Shown here: in pieces, positions 11,825-23,119 of the stretch
Layout of the letters: the number at the start of each line of letters is the position of its first letter
How positions within the stretch are numbered: the first letter of the stretch is position 1
NCBI GenBank assembly: GCA_018873225.1
Contig: JAEILZ010000003.1
Coordinates: 2,232,001 to 2,296,000 of the forward strand
Length of the DNA: 64,000 bases
DNA from: [Phialemoniopsis] sp. UDSM-2020
Taxonomy: Eukaryota; Ascomycota; Sordariomycetes; Thyridiales; Thyridiaceae
Direction of reading: 5' to 3'
Made by a program: the position numbers and the translations under genes
Notes under the pieces: generated by a model
Database searches by the model: none
Seen by the model: the letters and a program-made list of their open reading frames with translations, nothing else
Told to the model about the DNA's origin: nothing

Positions 11825-14008
11825 CTAGACAAGCCCATCCAGCATTAAGTTCTCCAGCGTCTCCAGCTCAAGCTGCGCACTTTCTGCTCCAAGCCATTCA
11901 TCTCCATCTCCAAGTCCTCGGCTATCTTCTTCGTTGTGCTCGCAACCCCAAAGTGCAGGTGTGCACTCTTCCCTGATCATGTCCCTGTCCCAGCTATCAA
12001 ACCTGTCATTGTAATCCTGGTCGTCCTGGTCGCTATAGTCGTCATCGCTCGGCCAGCTCGCTTCACTATCGTTGTCCCAACTCTCCTGCTCGGGGTATAG
12101 CCACCTCTTGATCCGTGGCAGGCCTTGTGTCACGACCCTCAAGGCAATCTCATCCATTGTGATCATGCCGAACTCCTCAAGAATTCGCAGGGGTTCCTTT
12201 CGATCTCTCGCGATAGCATCATCGAAGATCATCTGTATATAGTTCTTGTCAAGGCCGTGTCCCGAGTTGCTGAAGTAGCGAGCAAAACACTCGAAGATCT
12301 GATAATAAGGTCCTCCTCGCAGATACCACTCCGAAGCTGCGAGGCACGCATGGCTATGAGTTAAGTTCTGTTGGGTTGAATGCCTCAAAATGCAGTCCAG
12401 AGCCTCGTAAGACAAGTTGGGATGTTCCAAGATCAAGCGTAACGGCTGCCGTGATCCTTCCAGGCGAGCGCCATACGCGAGGAGCAACCGAATCTTCTCT
12501 TCGCGGTCGTTGATACGCCATCCATCCAGTCCCGCTAGGTAGACGAGAGGCGACATGTCTATCTGCCCCGTCAGGGCCCACGAATTCGCATTCGCGCCGT
12601 TCTTCAACGCTTCCTCAACGCTTCGAGCGGTGCTGTGCAGCGCAAGCCACAGCGAAAATGACTTTCGTGACCCGAGCATGCATCGAAGGGTTGAGATCTT
12701 GTCGCGATATGGGTACGCTGCTAACAACGCCAATGCCATAGCCGCTCGAGCCTCTCGCCACTTGCTCTGCCATTCCTCTTCGGGTTCTTCGTCGTTCCAT
12801 GCAGGGATTTCGGGCCCGAAATACCAACTCCAATCGTTGCCGGGACAGGAGTAATTGAAGTCATTATAGCCATCAAAATCGAGAAACGTCAGGTATGGTT
12901 GACAAAGATCCTCCAGGTGTGAATCCAGCAGAAGATGGTCACTGTTGTACTGTTCTCCAGCTCCAGCCTCCCACATCACTAAAGCCTCAGGGTAACGGCG
13001 ACAGTTCATTGCGTGTACGAATGGCGATCTGTAAGAAGTTCTAGACGGGTCAGACTGTTGATAGTTCGGGTCGATGCCAGCATTCATCAGTAGAGTAACG
13101 ACGGCAGGGTTGGAGTTATAAAAGCCTGCGTGGTGTAGTGCATTGCTGCCGTCAGAGTCGGTGTGATTCAGATCGCATTCAAGCCGGGCCAAGAGAAGTC
13201 GTACTACGTCCGCGTGTCCATGAGCCGCCGCGGTGGTCAAGGCCGAGAGCCCGTGTGCTGAAAGGCCCTGACTTGGCATGGCCATCATTGCAGTGGTAGC
13301 TCCGTCCACGAAAAGCGACTCGACTGTGCTTGAATGCCCATGGCATATTGCTAGGTGAAGTGGCGTCCAAAGAGTGTTGTCACAGTCTATTAGACCATTC
13401 ACCGACGGGACGAAATGGCAATCGCATAAGCCATTTCCTCCATCTTGAAGATTGGCGCCATGTGCGGAAAGCCAATGAATGATGCGATCATGCCCTAAAG
13501 CTGCGGCGATGTGTGTCAAAGAACACTTCAGCTCATACCTCCGCCATGGAAGAGGATGTCCTGTGAGATTGAACTTCTTATTGCGATCGGCTGAGATCGT
13601 CCACTGTTTGCCAACAATTTGGTCGTCTATATCGAGTAAGCGATCAAGTAGTCTGACCTGATTGTTCGCGACTGCCCACACTGCAAGATCAGCGTCATGC
13701 TCCCTCAGATTCTTCTGGTAGACCTCTTGAGAGAAGACATTGTCGAGGTGCCGATTGACGAGTCTGAGGAGCCCAATTTCGTTCCACGTGCAGTGACTAC
13801 CGATCATCATCAGTAATTCTACTGGTAGATAGTCGAAGGCAAGAATGTGCTGTGGTGCCTGAACCGTAGTCATCGTGGCAAATTGCGGTCGAAGGCTTTG
13901 CAAATATCTCAATCTGTACTGCTTTGATCTAGTTGGCCGTGGTGGGATCCAGGTGCTGTAGCTGAAGTCGAGATTTGTTGTAGAATTGCTGAGGTGAAAT
14001 TCTATCAT
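11825..14008 (-). CDS. F-box-like / ankyrin-repeat protein
   Basis: Single exon. The longer open frame begins with TTG, and true ATGs lie at 14008 (727 residues) and 13873 (682 residues). The second starts MTTVQAPQHILAFDYLP directly before the domain and may be the real start. An F-box-like motif (LPVELLMMIGSHCTWNEIGLL) is followed by ankyrin repeats. Examples are TPLHLAICHGHSSTVESLFV, LTTAAAHGHADVVRLLLARL and ALHHAGFYNSNPAVVTLLMN. The C-terminal ~100 residues are strongly acidic (runs of D, E and S). Such fungal proteins are thought to act as adaptors in ubiquitin ligases or protein scaffolds, but the partner is unknown. No nearby gene suggests a specific job. Confidence 0.82.
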   Translation of the reverse strand: MIEFHLSNSTTNLDFSYSTWIPPRPTRSKQYRLRYLQSLRPQFATMTTVQAPQHILAFDYLPVELLMMIGSHCTWNEIGLLRLVNRHLDNVFSQEVYQKNLREHDADLAVWAVANNQVRLLDRLLDIDDQIVGKQWTISADRNKKFNLTGHPLPWRRYELKCSLTHIAAALGHDRIIHWLSAHGANLQDGGNGLCDCHFVPSVNGLIDCDNTLWTPLHLAICHGHSSTVESLFVDGATTAMMAMPSQGLSAHGLSALTTAAAHGHADVVRLLLARLECDLNHTDSDGSNALHHAGFYNSNPAVVTLLMNAGIDPNYQQSDPSRTSYRSPFVHAMNCRRYPEALVMWEAGAGEQYNSDHLLLDSHLEDLCQPYLTFLDFDGYNDFNYSCPGNDWSWYFGPEIPAWNDEEPEEEWQSKWREARAAMALALLAAYPYRDKISTLRCMLGSRKSFSLWLALHSTARSVEEALKNGANANSWALTGQIDMSPLVYLAGLDGWRINDREEKIRLLLAYGARLEGSRQPLRLILEHPNLSYEALDCILRHSTQQNLTHSHACLAASEWYLRGGPYYQIFECFARYFSNSGHGLDKNYIQMIFDDAIARDRKEPLRILEEFGMITMDEIALRVVTQGLPRIKRWLYPEQESWDNDSEASWPSDDDYSDQDDQDYNDRFDSWDRDMIREECTPALWGCEHNEEDSRGLGDGDEWLGAESAQLELETLENLMLDGLV

Positions 14009-14503
14009 GAGGCTTCTGGATAGTGTCAAATTTATATAGTGAGATCCAAGCTGCCTTCACCCGGCCAGCAAAGGTCATTGAGAGCTCCCAACGTGGTGGA
14101 AGCTGTATGATTCAGGTCTTGGTTCATAACAAGCCCTCAATCAACAGAACAGTGAGATCACCAAATATTCAACAGTTATTGTGACTCGCCATCTAGTGTC
14201 ACTACACAAACAAAAGATTTGGGGCTTTATGCTACAGGTGGGCTGTTCAGTTGATCACTACTGACGTTTTGTCACGGACAAAGGCTATTGAGTCATTTGT
14301 CTGTCACCAATGTATCTTTGCACTCCTATACTCTTCTTGAATGTCTTGGAATTTTCAAAAGCTTTGTGCATACATGTGCGCCTAGCGAGTATGTTAAAAA
14401 GATGACAAAGAACACATACTCTTTCATCATGAGAACCGCCCCTTCTTTGAAGTGCCTGACTCAGAACTACGGGCTCATTCACAGCAAGATGTCAGTTCTC
14501 CTG
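14009..14503. other. Intergenic, no supported gene
   Basis: Ankyrin-gene promoter side and ABM-gene 3' flank. The plus-strand frame beginning at 14288 runs on into the antisense of the ABM gene and is not convincing. Confidence 0.55.
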
Positions 14504-14903
14504 CTACTCGTCTTGCGGTCGAATCGGCTTGACGAATTTGGCCTCAACACTTTTGATGTAATTGTCGGCCAGAAGTTTCTTAATGATTGGTTGGGAATTG
14601 TGGTCATTGAAAGCGTGTCTCCCCGTATATCTCTCAAAGAAATGGAACTTGTTCGTATCGTCTCCATCTCTAGCAATGCAATAATAAATGATACCGGCCT
14701 CGTCCTTGGCGAGCCGCGTCGTCTCAGTGTAGACTGCCTCGAGCGCATCGGCATATTGTGGGTTGGCCCAGACCTGCGAAGGCAGTTAGAGGTGAGTACG
14801 ATGAGTATACTTCAAGGAATGTAGAAAGACCTACAATGCCAAAGACACAGAATTCATCCACGGGAATGGGTGGAAGATTCGGAATGGATACGCCTTCAGT
14901 CAT
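14504..14903 (-). CDS. Small ABM-domain (antibiotic biosynthesis monooxygenase) protein
   Basis: Two exons, 14903-14835 and 14773-14504, joined in phase 0 across a 61-nt intron (GTAGGT donor, CTCTAACTG branch, TCGCAG acceptor), give 112 residues. Exon 2 has no ATG, so simple ORF calling misses it, and a longer antisense frame covers it. The protein reads as a dimeric alpha+beta barrel: VWANPQYADALEAVYTETTR, then AGIIYYCIARD, then FHFFERYTGRHAFNDHNSQP and IKSVEAKFVKPI. This is the usual ABM pattern, with a beta-strand, F-x-E-R-Y and a conserved His. Family members oxidise or degrade small reactive molecules, some without cofactor, in secondary metabolism or stress responses. The substrate cannot be read from sequence. 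It is divergent from SDA1. Confidence 0.85.
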
Positions 14904-15462
14904 CTCGCAGAACGTGGACTAGGCAAGGTGGAATCAGAAATCGACAACAAAGCAATAATGTGTGAATGTTCTCAGGATATGGAAAGAGTTTGTCAAAGAG
15001 GAAGATTATAGATTTGGAGAATTGATGTGCTTCAGTAGGTAATTGCTCCTAGTATAATCGCGTCAGGCCCTCGCTCGGAGCTCCGCTGTTGCACAATATC
15101 AGACGGCGAGGTTTTGAATATTGTAGTCCGATTTTCGAACTTTACGTCTTGTATCAATAAATATATGAACGGTCAAGGGCTCATAATGAAGTCACCAGCT
15201 TTTTCATCCAAAGAGATCCGTGAATAGTTGACGTGTGAATAGGAGATGCTCCCTTACAAGTAATGGATAGGTACACTCAGTATATTCACCCCACCAAAAT
15301 GCTACCCCACCCAGTCTCACATGGCACCTGGGAGCCCCACTCAGAGCTGATAAGATTAGATAGAAGATAAGACAAAAGTACGAGAAGAGCAAAAAAAAAA
15401 GTCAGGACTGACAATTGGACGTATTTCGGACCATTCTCAAGACAACAAACCTGCAAGCCACG
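14904..15462. other. Divergent promoter between ABM gene and SDA1
   Basis: 559 bp with no open frame of note. An A-rich tract sits just upstream of the SDA1 start (around 15391-15400). Confidence 0.6.
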
Positions 15463-17817
15463 ATGGGTAAAAGAAAAGTGGCAGCGCTCGAGAAGATCGA
15501 TGCGGACTTGTAAGTAAATCTCGGCACTCTACATGCCTCTATCAACCATTTTACTGACTTGAACTCAAGCGCGAGTCTGCAATACAAGATTCGCCGCGAT
15601 CCTAAGTATGTGCACCCCAACTCTCTCTCCCCTTGCTTCTGCGCATCGAGTCTTTCTCGAGGTACTATACTGACTCATCTGTATAGATCCTACGAAGATG
15701 AATTTCAGAAACAATATGAGCAATATGTCTCGCAGCGAGAGATATTTCTTATGTCTCCTGCTACGGCTTCACCCGAGCAGAGCCAATCCTTCCGAGACCT
15801 GATTGATTTGCTTGCGCACATCGCCGACTGCTACCCTGATTCGATGCACGATTTTCCAGAAGACTTGAAGACCATTATTGCAGAGCATCATGCCATAATC
15901 GACCCAGAATTACGTGACAAGTTGGTGGGAAGCTTGGTGCTCCTCCGCCGGAAAGAGGTCATTGACTCAACAATGCTCCTTACCACACTTTTTCCCATTC
16001 TCGTCTCAACCCCGAGCAAATCGCTACGCGCGCTTCTGTTCGCCAAGATCGTGAGCGACATGCGTAATTCGAATAGCAAATCGACAAACCACCGTCTCAA
16101 TCGCACGATCCAGACTGTTCTCTACAACTTGGTAACCTCTGACCGCACTTCGCCCAAGGCTATCTGGGCTGTAAAGCTCACGCGAGAGCTTTGGAAGCGC
16201 CAAATATGGAGCGACTCTAGACCCGTCGATATCATGAAGGAGGCCTGTCTCGCGGATAACGAGAAGGTCGTTGTTGGCGGTGTCCGCTTCTTTTTGGGAG
16301 GTGACAAAGAGCGAGAAGAACAGCAGGACGACAGTAGTGACGAGGAGGCAGTTGACCTCAAGAAAATACAGCACCAGCAGATCATCAACAAGAAGTCAAA
16401 GAAGAAGGCGAAAGCTTACGACAAGGCCGTGGAGAAGATCAAGAGGGCGGAGAAGAAGAAGAACCAGCCGCATCCTCTCAATTTCTCGGCGTTACACCTC
16501 CTGCACGACCCTCAGGGCTTCGCCGAAACACTCTTTTCAAAGCATCTGCAAAATTCCAAGTCTAAGCTGGCCCTCGAAAACAAGCTCCTCGTGCTGCAGC
16601 TGGTCACACGCCTCGTCGGATTGCACAAATTGACAGTCATCTCCCTATACTCGTGGTTCACGAAACACTTGACTCCTCGCCAGCAGTCAGTTACCTCGTT
16701 CCTGGCATCTCTCGCGCAGGGTACGCATAATATGGTACCGCCTGATGCCATCGAGCCTTTGGTTCTCAAGATTGCGAATGAGTTCGTTTCAGAAGCCTCG
16801 GCCTCTGAAGTGGCTTCTGCCGGTCTCAATGCAATCCGCGAGATATGTGTTCGTCAGCCACTAGCAATGAATGAAACCCTGCTACAAGATCTCGTCCAGT
16901 ACAGAAAGAGCAAAGACAAGGGTGTCATGATGGCAGCAAAGGGTCTTCTCTCATTGTATCGGGAGGTTGGCGCAGACCTGCTTAGGAAGAGAGACAGAGG
17001 AAGAGACGCAACGATGGGCCTGAAGAGTGGTGATATGAAGCACCGCAAATTCGGCGAGGAAGACGAGGGCGGTATCGAAGGCATTGAACTTCTGGCCAAG
17101 TGGAAGGAGGAAGAAAAGAAGCGGAAGCGTTTGGAGCAGGACCCGAATGGCGACGAAGACAAGGACGGAGAGGACGAGGATGGGTACAACTCTGAAGACT
17201 GGGAGGTGGAGTCTATTGACAGCAGTGACTCGGGCGGATGGATCAATGTCAGTGATTCCGAAGACGACGAGCCTATCGCCAAGCGCCAGAAGAAAGAGGA
17301 CGACGAAGTGCCAGAGCTGGTGGAAGAGAACAAAGAAAACGACGAGATGGAGGCGTTGAGACTGGCAAAATTGGCACAGACTTCTATCTTGACACCGGCA
17401 GACTTGGCGAAGCTACAAGAACTCCGAATGGAGGCCAACATCGACAAGGCTCTGGGCAACAAGAGCAAGCGGGCAAAGGAGCTCCAAGCTCGTCATGCCG
17501 ATGACCCTCTTACCGCGGAACAGATTGAACTCCCAGCCAAATTGCGCAAGACAACAAAGGAGGAGCGTATTGCGCTGGCCAAGGAAGGCAAGCCGGATCG
17601 TGAGGAGCACAAGTCAACACAGGCCATCAAGAGGTCGAAGAAGGAGGCGGAGGGCAAGTCCACGACTAATAAAGAGAAGGCACGCAAGAAGAACATCTTG
17701 ATGACGATGAGCAAGGCAAAGTACAAGCAGAAGCGAAGCTTGGTGCAAACCAAGAAGGTCCTCCAAGGTCATATTGAGAGAAGCAAGCGCGGTGGCAGGA
17801 GGCGCAACGGCGGTTGA
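15463..17817 (+). CDS. SDA1: Sda1, 60S ribosome biogenesis protein
   Basis: Nucleolar/nuclear factor for maturation and export of the 60S pre-ribosome, also linked to actin organisation and G1 progression in yeast. Three exons: 15463-15509, 15570-15605 and 15687-17817, giving 737 residues. The short first exon starts MGKRKVAALEKIDADF and is joined over introns of 60 and 81 nt; all phases agree. SYEDEFQKQYEQYVSQREIF begins the conserved N-terminal alpha-solenoid (NUC130/Sda1 type). LASLAQGTHNMVPPDAIEPL and CVRQPLAMNETLLQDLVQYR belong to the helical core. A long acidic Ser-rich stretch (roughly 500-590) precedes the SDA1 C-terminal domain. The final ~80 residues are Lys/Arg-rich, fitting nucleolar targeting and RNA contact. 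Length matches orthologues. Confidence 0.95.
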
Positions 17818-18942
17818 TGATACAGGAACTTTTTGTGCCATTCTTCTTCTGCCTAGCATGTACAGGATTTCTTCTGATAGCGTACGTTTGCGAACTATCA
17901 ATCGGCGTGCTGCCCTGAACATTCCGTGCCCCGATACTTTTGCTGATCAAGTTGATCAATGGGGTCCTGCCGATCCGGCCGGTCTTGCGATGCTCCATTC
18001 TCTTGGAACTGGCCGCATTGTGTTGTGGCCCACTTCGGACAAGGACTGGAGGGAGGATACTGGAAACAACACCATGTGCTTGTGTTATTTGGGTGCTCGA
18101 GGGGGGACGTTTATCCAGCACAACTGTCCAGGTACGAATGCCTTGTGTATTTGTCGGATTGCCGATAACCGAACGCCTTGGGGCCATGTCCGACTCAAGG
18201 GTCCTAAGTTGAGAAAATTCGAACCTCGTGAAGTATTTGCCCGAGATGAAATAAAGCTCTACCTGAGCAGGTTAGACGTGATGAGAGCAACAGGGGTGTC
18301 CGCATCTTGTCCCCGCATGCAACCCCAGATGGCTTCGTTCGAAGCAGGTACTAGCGCGTTGTCAACGACAGGCTGTGCCACACCTTAATCGAATGCCTTC
18401 GTTTTATCTCGCCCGACGTGGGGAGTAATTATTTCCTTTCCCTTGGCATATCGTGTCACTGGACACACATATCGCGCACCTATCGTCCGGGGACATGGCG
18501 AGATATGCTTAGCTGCACTTTCTCCAAGTCTTCCCCGCCTCCCTGGACGAAAGTACCAAGAGGCGGGGAGGCAATCTTCTCTCGCGAACCCTTGTTCTTC
18601 CACGGGGTACTGCGGAGGAAGATGGGTATGGACTAGGGTCGTTGCTCAGATGGACGCCCCCTGCAAGGCCATCTCATTCAGGTGCAGGCAAATGGTCCTT
18701 GCCGAGATCCTTGATCTCCGTCCCTCTCTCAAGACTCTCAACGGCGGTCTGGCCGGCCACACACCGGCCTGTCGGTCCTGATCTCGCCCACAACTGACCC
18801 GACATTCTGGGCATCGGTAACGTTTCCGAGATGAAAGAATCTGGCATATAAATCGTAATGCGGAATCCCATGGTTACGGTGTAGGGGAACAGCACACCTC
18901 TCTCAAGCGCACGTTCTTCTCGCACGCGGCGTCTAGTTCACG
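17818..18942. other. Intergenic, no supported gene
   Basis: SDA1 3' flank and the promoter of the GH106-like gene. The frame running from 17774 to 18388 begins inside SDA1 and has no motif. It is treated as chance. Confidence 0.55.
18847..18853 (+). promoter_or_regulatory. TATA box of the GH106-like gene
   Basis: TATAAAT lies 90 nt upstream of the ATG at 18943, a usual distance for fungal secreted-enzyme genes. Confidence 0.45.
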
Positions 18943-21900
18943 ATGAAGGTTTCCAAGGTGAGTGAACGTATAAGCTGACTCGGCCAATGATATTATGAAG
19001 CTCCGAGCAAGTCGCTGATCTTCTACACCAGGCGCTCTGGTGGGGGCTACTCTCCCGAGCCATTACTCCGTCGTCCGCTCTGCCCGTTGATCACACCGAC
19101 GATCAGGTCGGCGCCGAGATCGAGGCAGGCACGTTTGGAAATCCTTCTGTCCAAGTACGACCGCGTTTCAGGTACTGGGTTCCCGACGCTTCGGTAGACC
19201 TTGATACCCTCGTCGACGACGTCAAGGAGATCGGCCGCATTGGCGCTTCTGGTTTTGAACTCCTTGGTTTCTACCTGTACGGCGGTCCGCCTGCGGGCTT
19301 TGGCACCTTTGCGCCAGTTGACTGGTCGAAATATGGATGGGGAACCGAGGCATGGCGTAAGTGACCTTTTCTTGTGATGGGAAAGATTGGCGTGCTAACA
19401 CTTGTTAGGTAACTTGTTCAAGCGATTTGCCCAGGCAACCAAAGACAATGGCCTCATCATGGACTTTGCCATGGGCCCGAACCAGGGACAAGGTGTTCCT
19501 GCTCCGTACGACGACGATGGCAAGTCCTGGGACCTGCATGTCATCCAGACCACTCTGAAGGCCAACCAGACGATCGATGGTGTGCTTGAGGGCTGGGGCA
19601 AGGGCCCTTTGGAGGCTGTTGTGCTAGCTGCCAACCCTATCGCCGCGAACAACAAGAAACTCGTTTCTGCTGCCTCCCTACAAGACTTGACCAGCCAGGT
19701 TACCAAAGACGGAAAGCTGACTCTTACTGCTCCGTCATCAGCCGACAACAACTACATCCTTTTCACGGCCTACCTCATCCACTCGGACTGGCAGGCTCAG
19801 GACAGCCCACTGCTGATGGACGGACCGCAGACTCCGCCCGAGTCTTGGGTCCAGAACGGGTCTTGGTCTACCGACCACTTCTCCCGCCGTGGTGCGCAGA
19901 TGGCCATCAAGTTCTGGGAGGAACACATGCTTGTCGATGGAGTCCGGGAACTGGTCCAAGAGGTCGGCAATTATGCCTGGGAGGACAGTGTCGAGCTTCG
20001 TCAGAAGTACCGGTGGACCAAGGGCTACCTCGACCGCTTCCAGAAGGAGCACAAATATGACCTGCGGAGATATTTGCCCGTCATTTTTGGCTTCAAGACA
20101 GACCAGTGGGATCAGGGTGAGAGGTACACTATGGATTACCGGTCCACTGTAAGCAAAATGCATCCACTCTTGTCGATATTCATGCTAAGTCTTGTTTGAT
20201 TCCAGCTTGCCAATGGGTACGGCGAATTTCTCGAAGAGTTCACCACATGGGCGAACGAGAAGGTCGGCGTTCAGTACTCCTGCCAAGTTTCGTACGGCAT
20301 GTCGCTCGACGAGCTTGCCAATATCCCCAAGGTCAACGCACCCGAAGACGAAAGTCTCGAGTACGAGAGTGAGATCGACAGATACTTTCAATATGCTGGT
20401 CCGGCCCACCTCGCCGGCAAGCGTGTCATCTCGAACGAGCTTGGCGCCGAGATTTATCTGGCGTTCCAACAAAGACTTCCTTCCCTTATGGACCAGTTTC
20501 GGCGTGCCGTCGCGGGTGGTGTGAACCAGGTTGTGATCCACGGAAGCCCCTTCTCAGGAAACTACCCTAACACCACCTGGCCTGGCTACACCACGTTCAG
20601 CTACCAGTTCGCCGAGTCTCACAGCCGTCACCAGCCTGCTTGGGACGACTACAACATCTATATGGATGCCATGGGCCGTCACCAGTACATCTTTCAGTCC
20701 GGTGTACCGAAGCGGGATATTGTTTTCTGGCAGAAGAGATTCTGGTACCCTGGCAACACCAGCTACCCGCTCCTTGACCTTCACGACCAGGGTGAGTTAC
20801 ATTATAGAACCTCAAAATGCACTTGGAGGAATGCAATGACGCTGACTTCCACACCCGTACAGGTTACTCTTATGAATATCTGAGCCCAGACAACTTTGTG
20901 CTTCCCGCAGCGGAGGTCAAGGATGGTGTCTTTGCCCCCAGTGCGCAGGCATTCAAGGCAATGGTTGTTCGCATCTACGATTACTTGACAATTCCTGGCG
21001 TCAAGAAATTGGCCGAGTACGCCAAGGCAGGCCTTCCCATTATCTTTGATGGCGGCGTTCCAGTTCGCCTGTGGTCCCAACACGCCCAGTGCGAGGCTGA
21101 CTTCGTCAGCAAGATCATGCACGAGATTGCCGAGCTTGACAATGTCAAGGTCATTGACGGGTTTGACCGTAATCTTGCTGATGAGTTTTCGAAGCTTGGC
21201 ATCGAGCCCCTGACCAGGGTCTCAACCACGGGGTCTTGGTACACCGTGTGGCGCGAGGATGACAAAGCTGGCGCCGACTATGTCTTCGTTTACAACGACC
21301 AAGGCCAGGCATCGAGTGGTACCGTCGAGTTCCTGTCCACAAAGACCCCTTACTTCTTTGACGCGTGGACAGGAGCTCAGACTCCTGTCGCTCTCTACGA
21401 GCAAGACGGCAAGCGGACCAAGATACCCTTCACTCTTCAAGGCAACCAGTCCGCTATCATCGCTTTCCTGGACAAACCCCTGGGCGATCTGCCCGAGAAC
21501 CACGCTGTCTCAGCATCAGAGGGCATCCTCTCCGTCACGGCGTCTAAGAAGTCCGTCAGTGTCAAGGCCGGCAGTTCGGGCAGCTCCCTGGAGGTCAAGA
21601 CCTCCGATGGCAAGACTCACGCGATTGGCGTTGCCAGCGCAGAGCCCTTCGACCTCAAGTCGTGGGATCTCACCGTGGAGCATTGGTCTGCGCCGGCCGA
21701 TCTCATGGATGTCAAGACAACGGCCGTCAAGTCCAACTCGACGCACAAGCTCGAGGAGCTCGTCAGCTGGCAGAATATCGAGGGGCTGCAGGATGTCAGC
21801 GGACGTGGCTATTACAGCACCAAGTTCAACTGGCCCCCTGCCAAGGGTGATGCCGTGGACGGGGCCATGATTGACTTCGGCCGCATCTTTCACACTCTCA

Positions 21901-22154
21901 AGGTGTCGGTGAACGGTCAGCAGCTGCCGCCGCTAGACCCGTCGCAGGCGAGGGCCGACATTGGCCCGTACCTCAAGGAGGGTGAGAACGAGGTGCAGGC
22001 AGTGATTGCGACCACACTGATCAACACGCTGCGTCCGATCTGGAGCCAGCTCAGGTCCTCAGCGACGACGCCGCTGAAGCAGATCCCGCCTGTCCAGGAC
22101 TATGGTCTGACAGGACCGATCACGGTGACTCCTTACAAGGAGACATTGATTTAA
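18943..22154 (+). CDS. Secreted GH106-like alpha-L-rhamnosidase
   Basis: Large secreted glycosidase expected to remove rhamnose from plant cell-wall pectin. Five exons: 18943-18957 (five codons only), 19032-19356, 19409-20148, 20206-20791 and 20863-22154, giving 985 residues with consistent phases. The N-terminus (MKVSKALWWGLL and on to about residue 22) is a signal peptide interrupted by the first intron. The next segment, GNPSVQVRPRFRYWVPDASV, is typical of the GH106 (Glyco_hydro_106) start. The mid-domain has NYAWEDSVELRQKYRWTKGY and GSPFSGNYPNTTWPGYTTF. The C-terminal third ends in a jelly-roll like the sugar-binding domain of GH2 enzymes (GRGYYSTKFNWPP, VSVNGQQLPPLDPSQ). Assignment to GH106 is from overall pattern; enzymatic specificity is inferred. 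It shares substrate logic with the GH78 gene 13 kb upstream. Confidence 0.82.
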
Positions 22155-23119
22155 ACCACGCTGTGCCGGGATTAGCCTCATCAGACTAGATTCGACACAT
22201 AGCTGGAATAATGAAAAGATATGACATGAGTGCAACTTGTGCGAGCCATGAATTGAACAAGAACTCCAGTGTTGCTCCCTAACACTTCCGATGTCTAGGG
22301 TAGGTACCTGGTATGCAGAAATACGTGTGCGCCTTCCTCACATCCTGGCAAGTTCATTTGTACACAGGTATTGCACCTGCCACTCTTTTCGAAGGAAGGA
22401 GAGACCTTCGAGTCTTGTGATCACGCGAGTTCCAGGTGCAGCCCTACGTGCCTTCCTTCTGGTGCATTTGAGCGACAAGTATAAACCCCCCCCTCCATTT
22501 CCACTTCTTTCTCGCATTTATCTCTCTACACAAATTTTGATTGTTTTCCAGGCAGTCGAGCTGCAAGTTGAACCAGTCAGGAGCCCACCGATTTCGTGAA
22601 AGCTGGTAGTACCGTCGAGTCAGTACACGACACACGCGTACGAAGTTGGCTTGTTAAACGGATCCTGCTGTGCATCACCCATGCTTTGTATGTATGAAGT
22701 TATGAGTGAAAGGAAGTGCGAGGACTGGCGTTGAACTAAGGCTTGACGTCGCGTGGGCAGCTGAATGATCGGCGAGCAAATCAGCGGGTTCAGTGGCGGC
22801 ACATGGAACGGTAACGTGCAAGTTTTAGTGGCTTGATTGGCTCACCCGCCCTGTACGCAGCTCTGTGCATGTGCTGCACGTTGCACGCAGATTCAGATCC
22901 ATGGGTACAGTACCTAAACTCCAGTTCATCCGGGTAACGGCCGATCGTTGCGGGCGCAACCTGTACCAGACTTGTAGATCTGGGGTATATATAAAGAAGG
23001 CCTCACCTTGCCAAGACGTTCTCGCAATCAATATCCCCAGACTGCTCGGTTGTTGTATTGAAAGGCGGTTTTGCACCAGCACAATAACAGAACGTCCTCT
23101 TTTCAACTCTGCCTGCAGA
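22155..23119. other. Intergenic, no supported gene
   Basis: 3' flank of the GH106-like gene and promoter of the histidine phosphatase gene. A poly-C/CT tract lies near 22485-22500. No motif-bearing frame. Confidence 0.55.
22986..22995 (+). promoter_or_regulatory. TATA box of the histidine phosphatase gene
   Basis: TATATATAAA lies 124 nt upstream of the ATG at 23120. There is no competing open frame between them. Confidence 0.5.

Noticed and set aside
14288..14824. 178-codon plus-strand frame
   Set aside because: Over most of its length it is the antisense of the ABM-domain gene, whose spliced product has clear family sequence.
8575..14903. P450 plus ABM protein as part of the RiPP-like cluster
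   Set aside because: They lie 14 kb or more from the precursor, with SDA1, GH106, ankyrin and other genes between; no sequence link.
17774..18388. 204-codon plus-strand frame after SDA1
   Set aside because: Starts inside the SDA1 coding region in another frame and has no motif.
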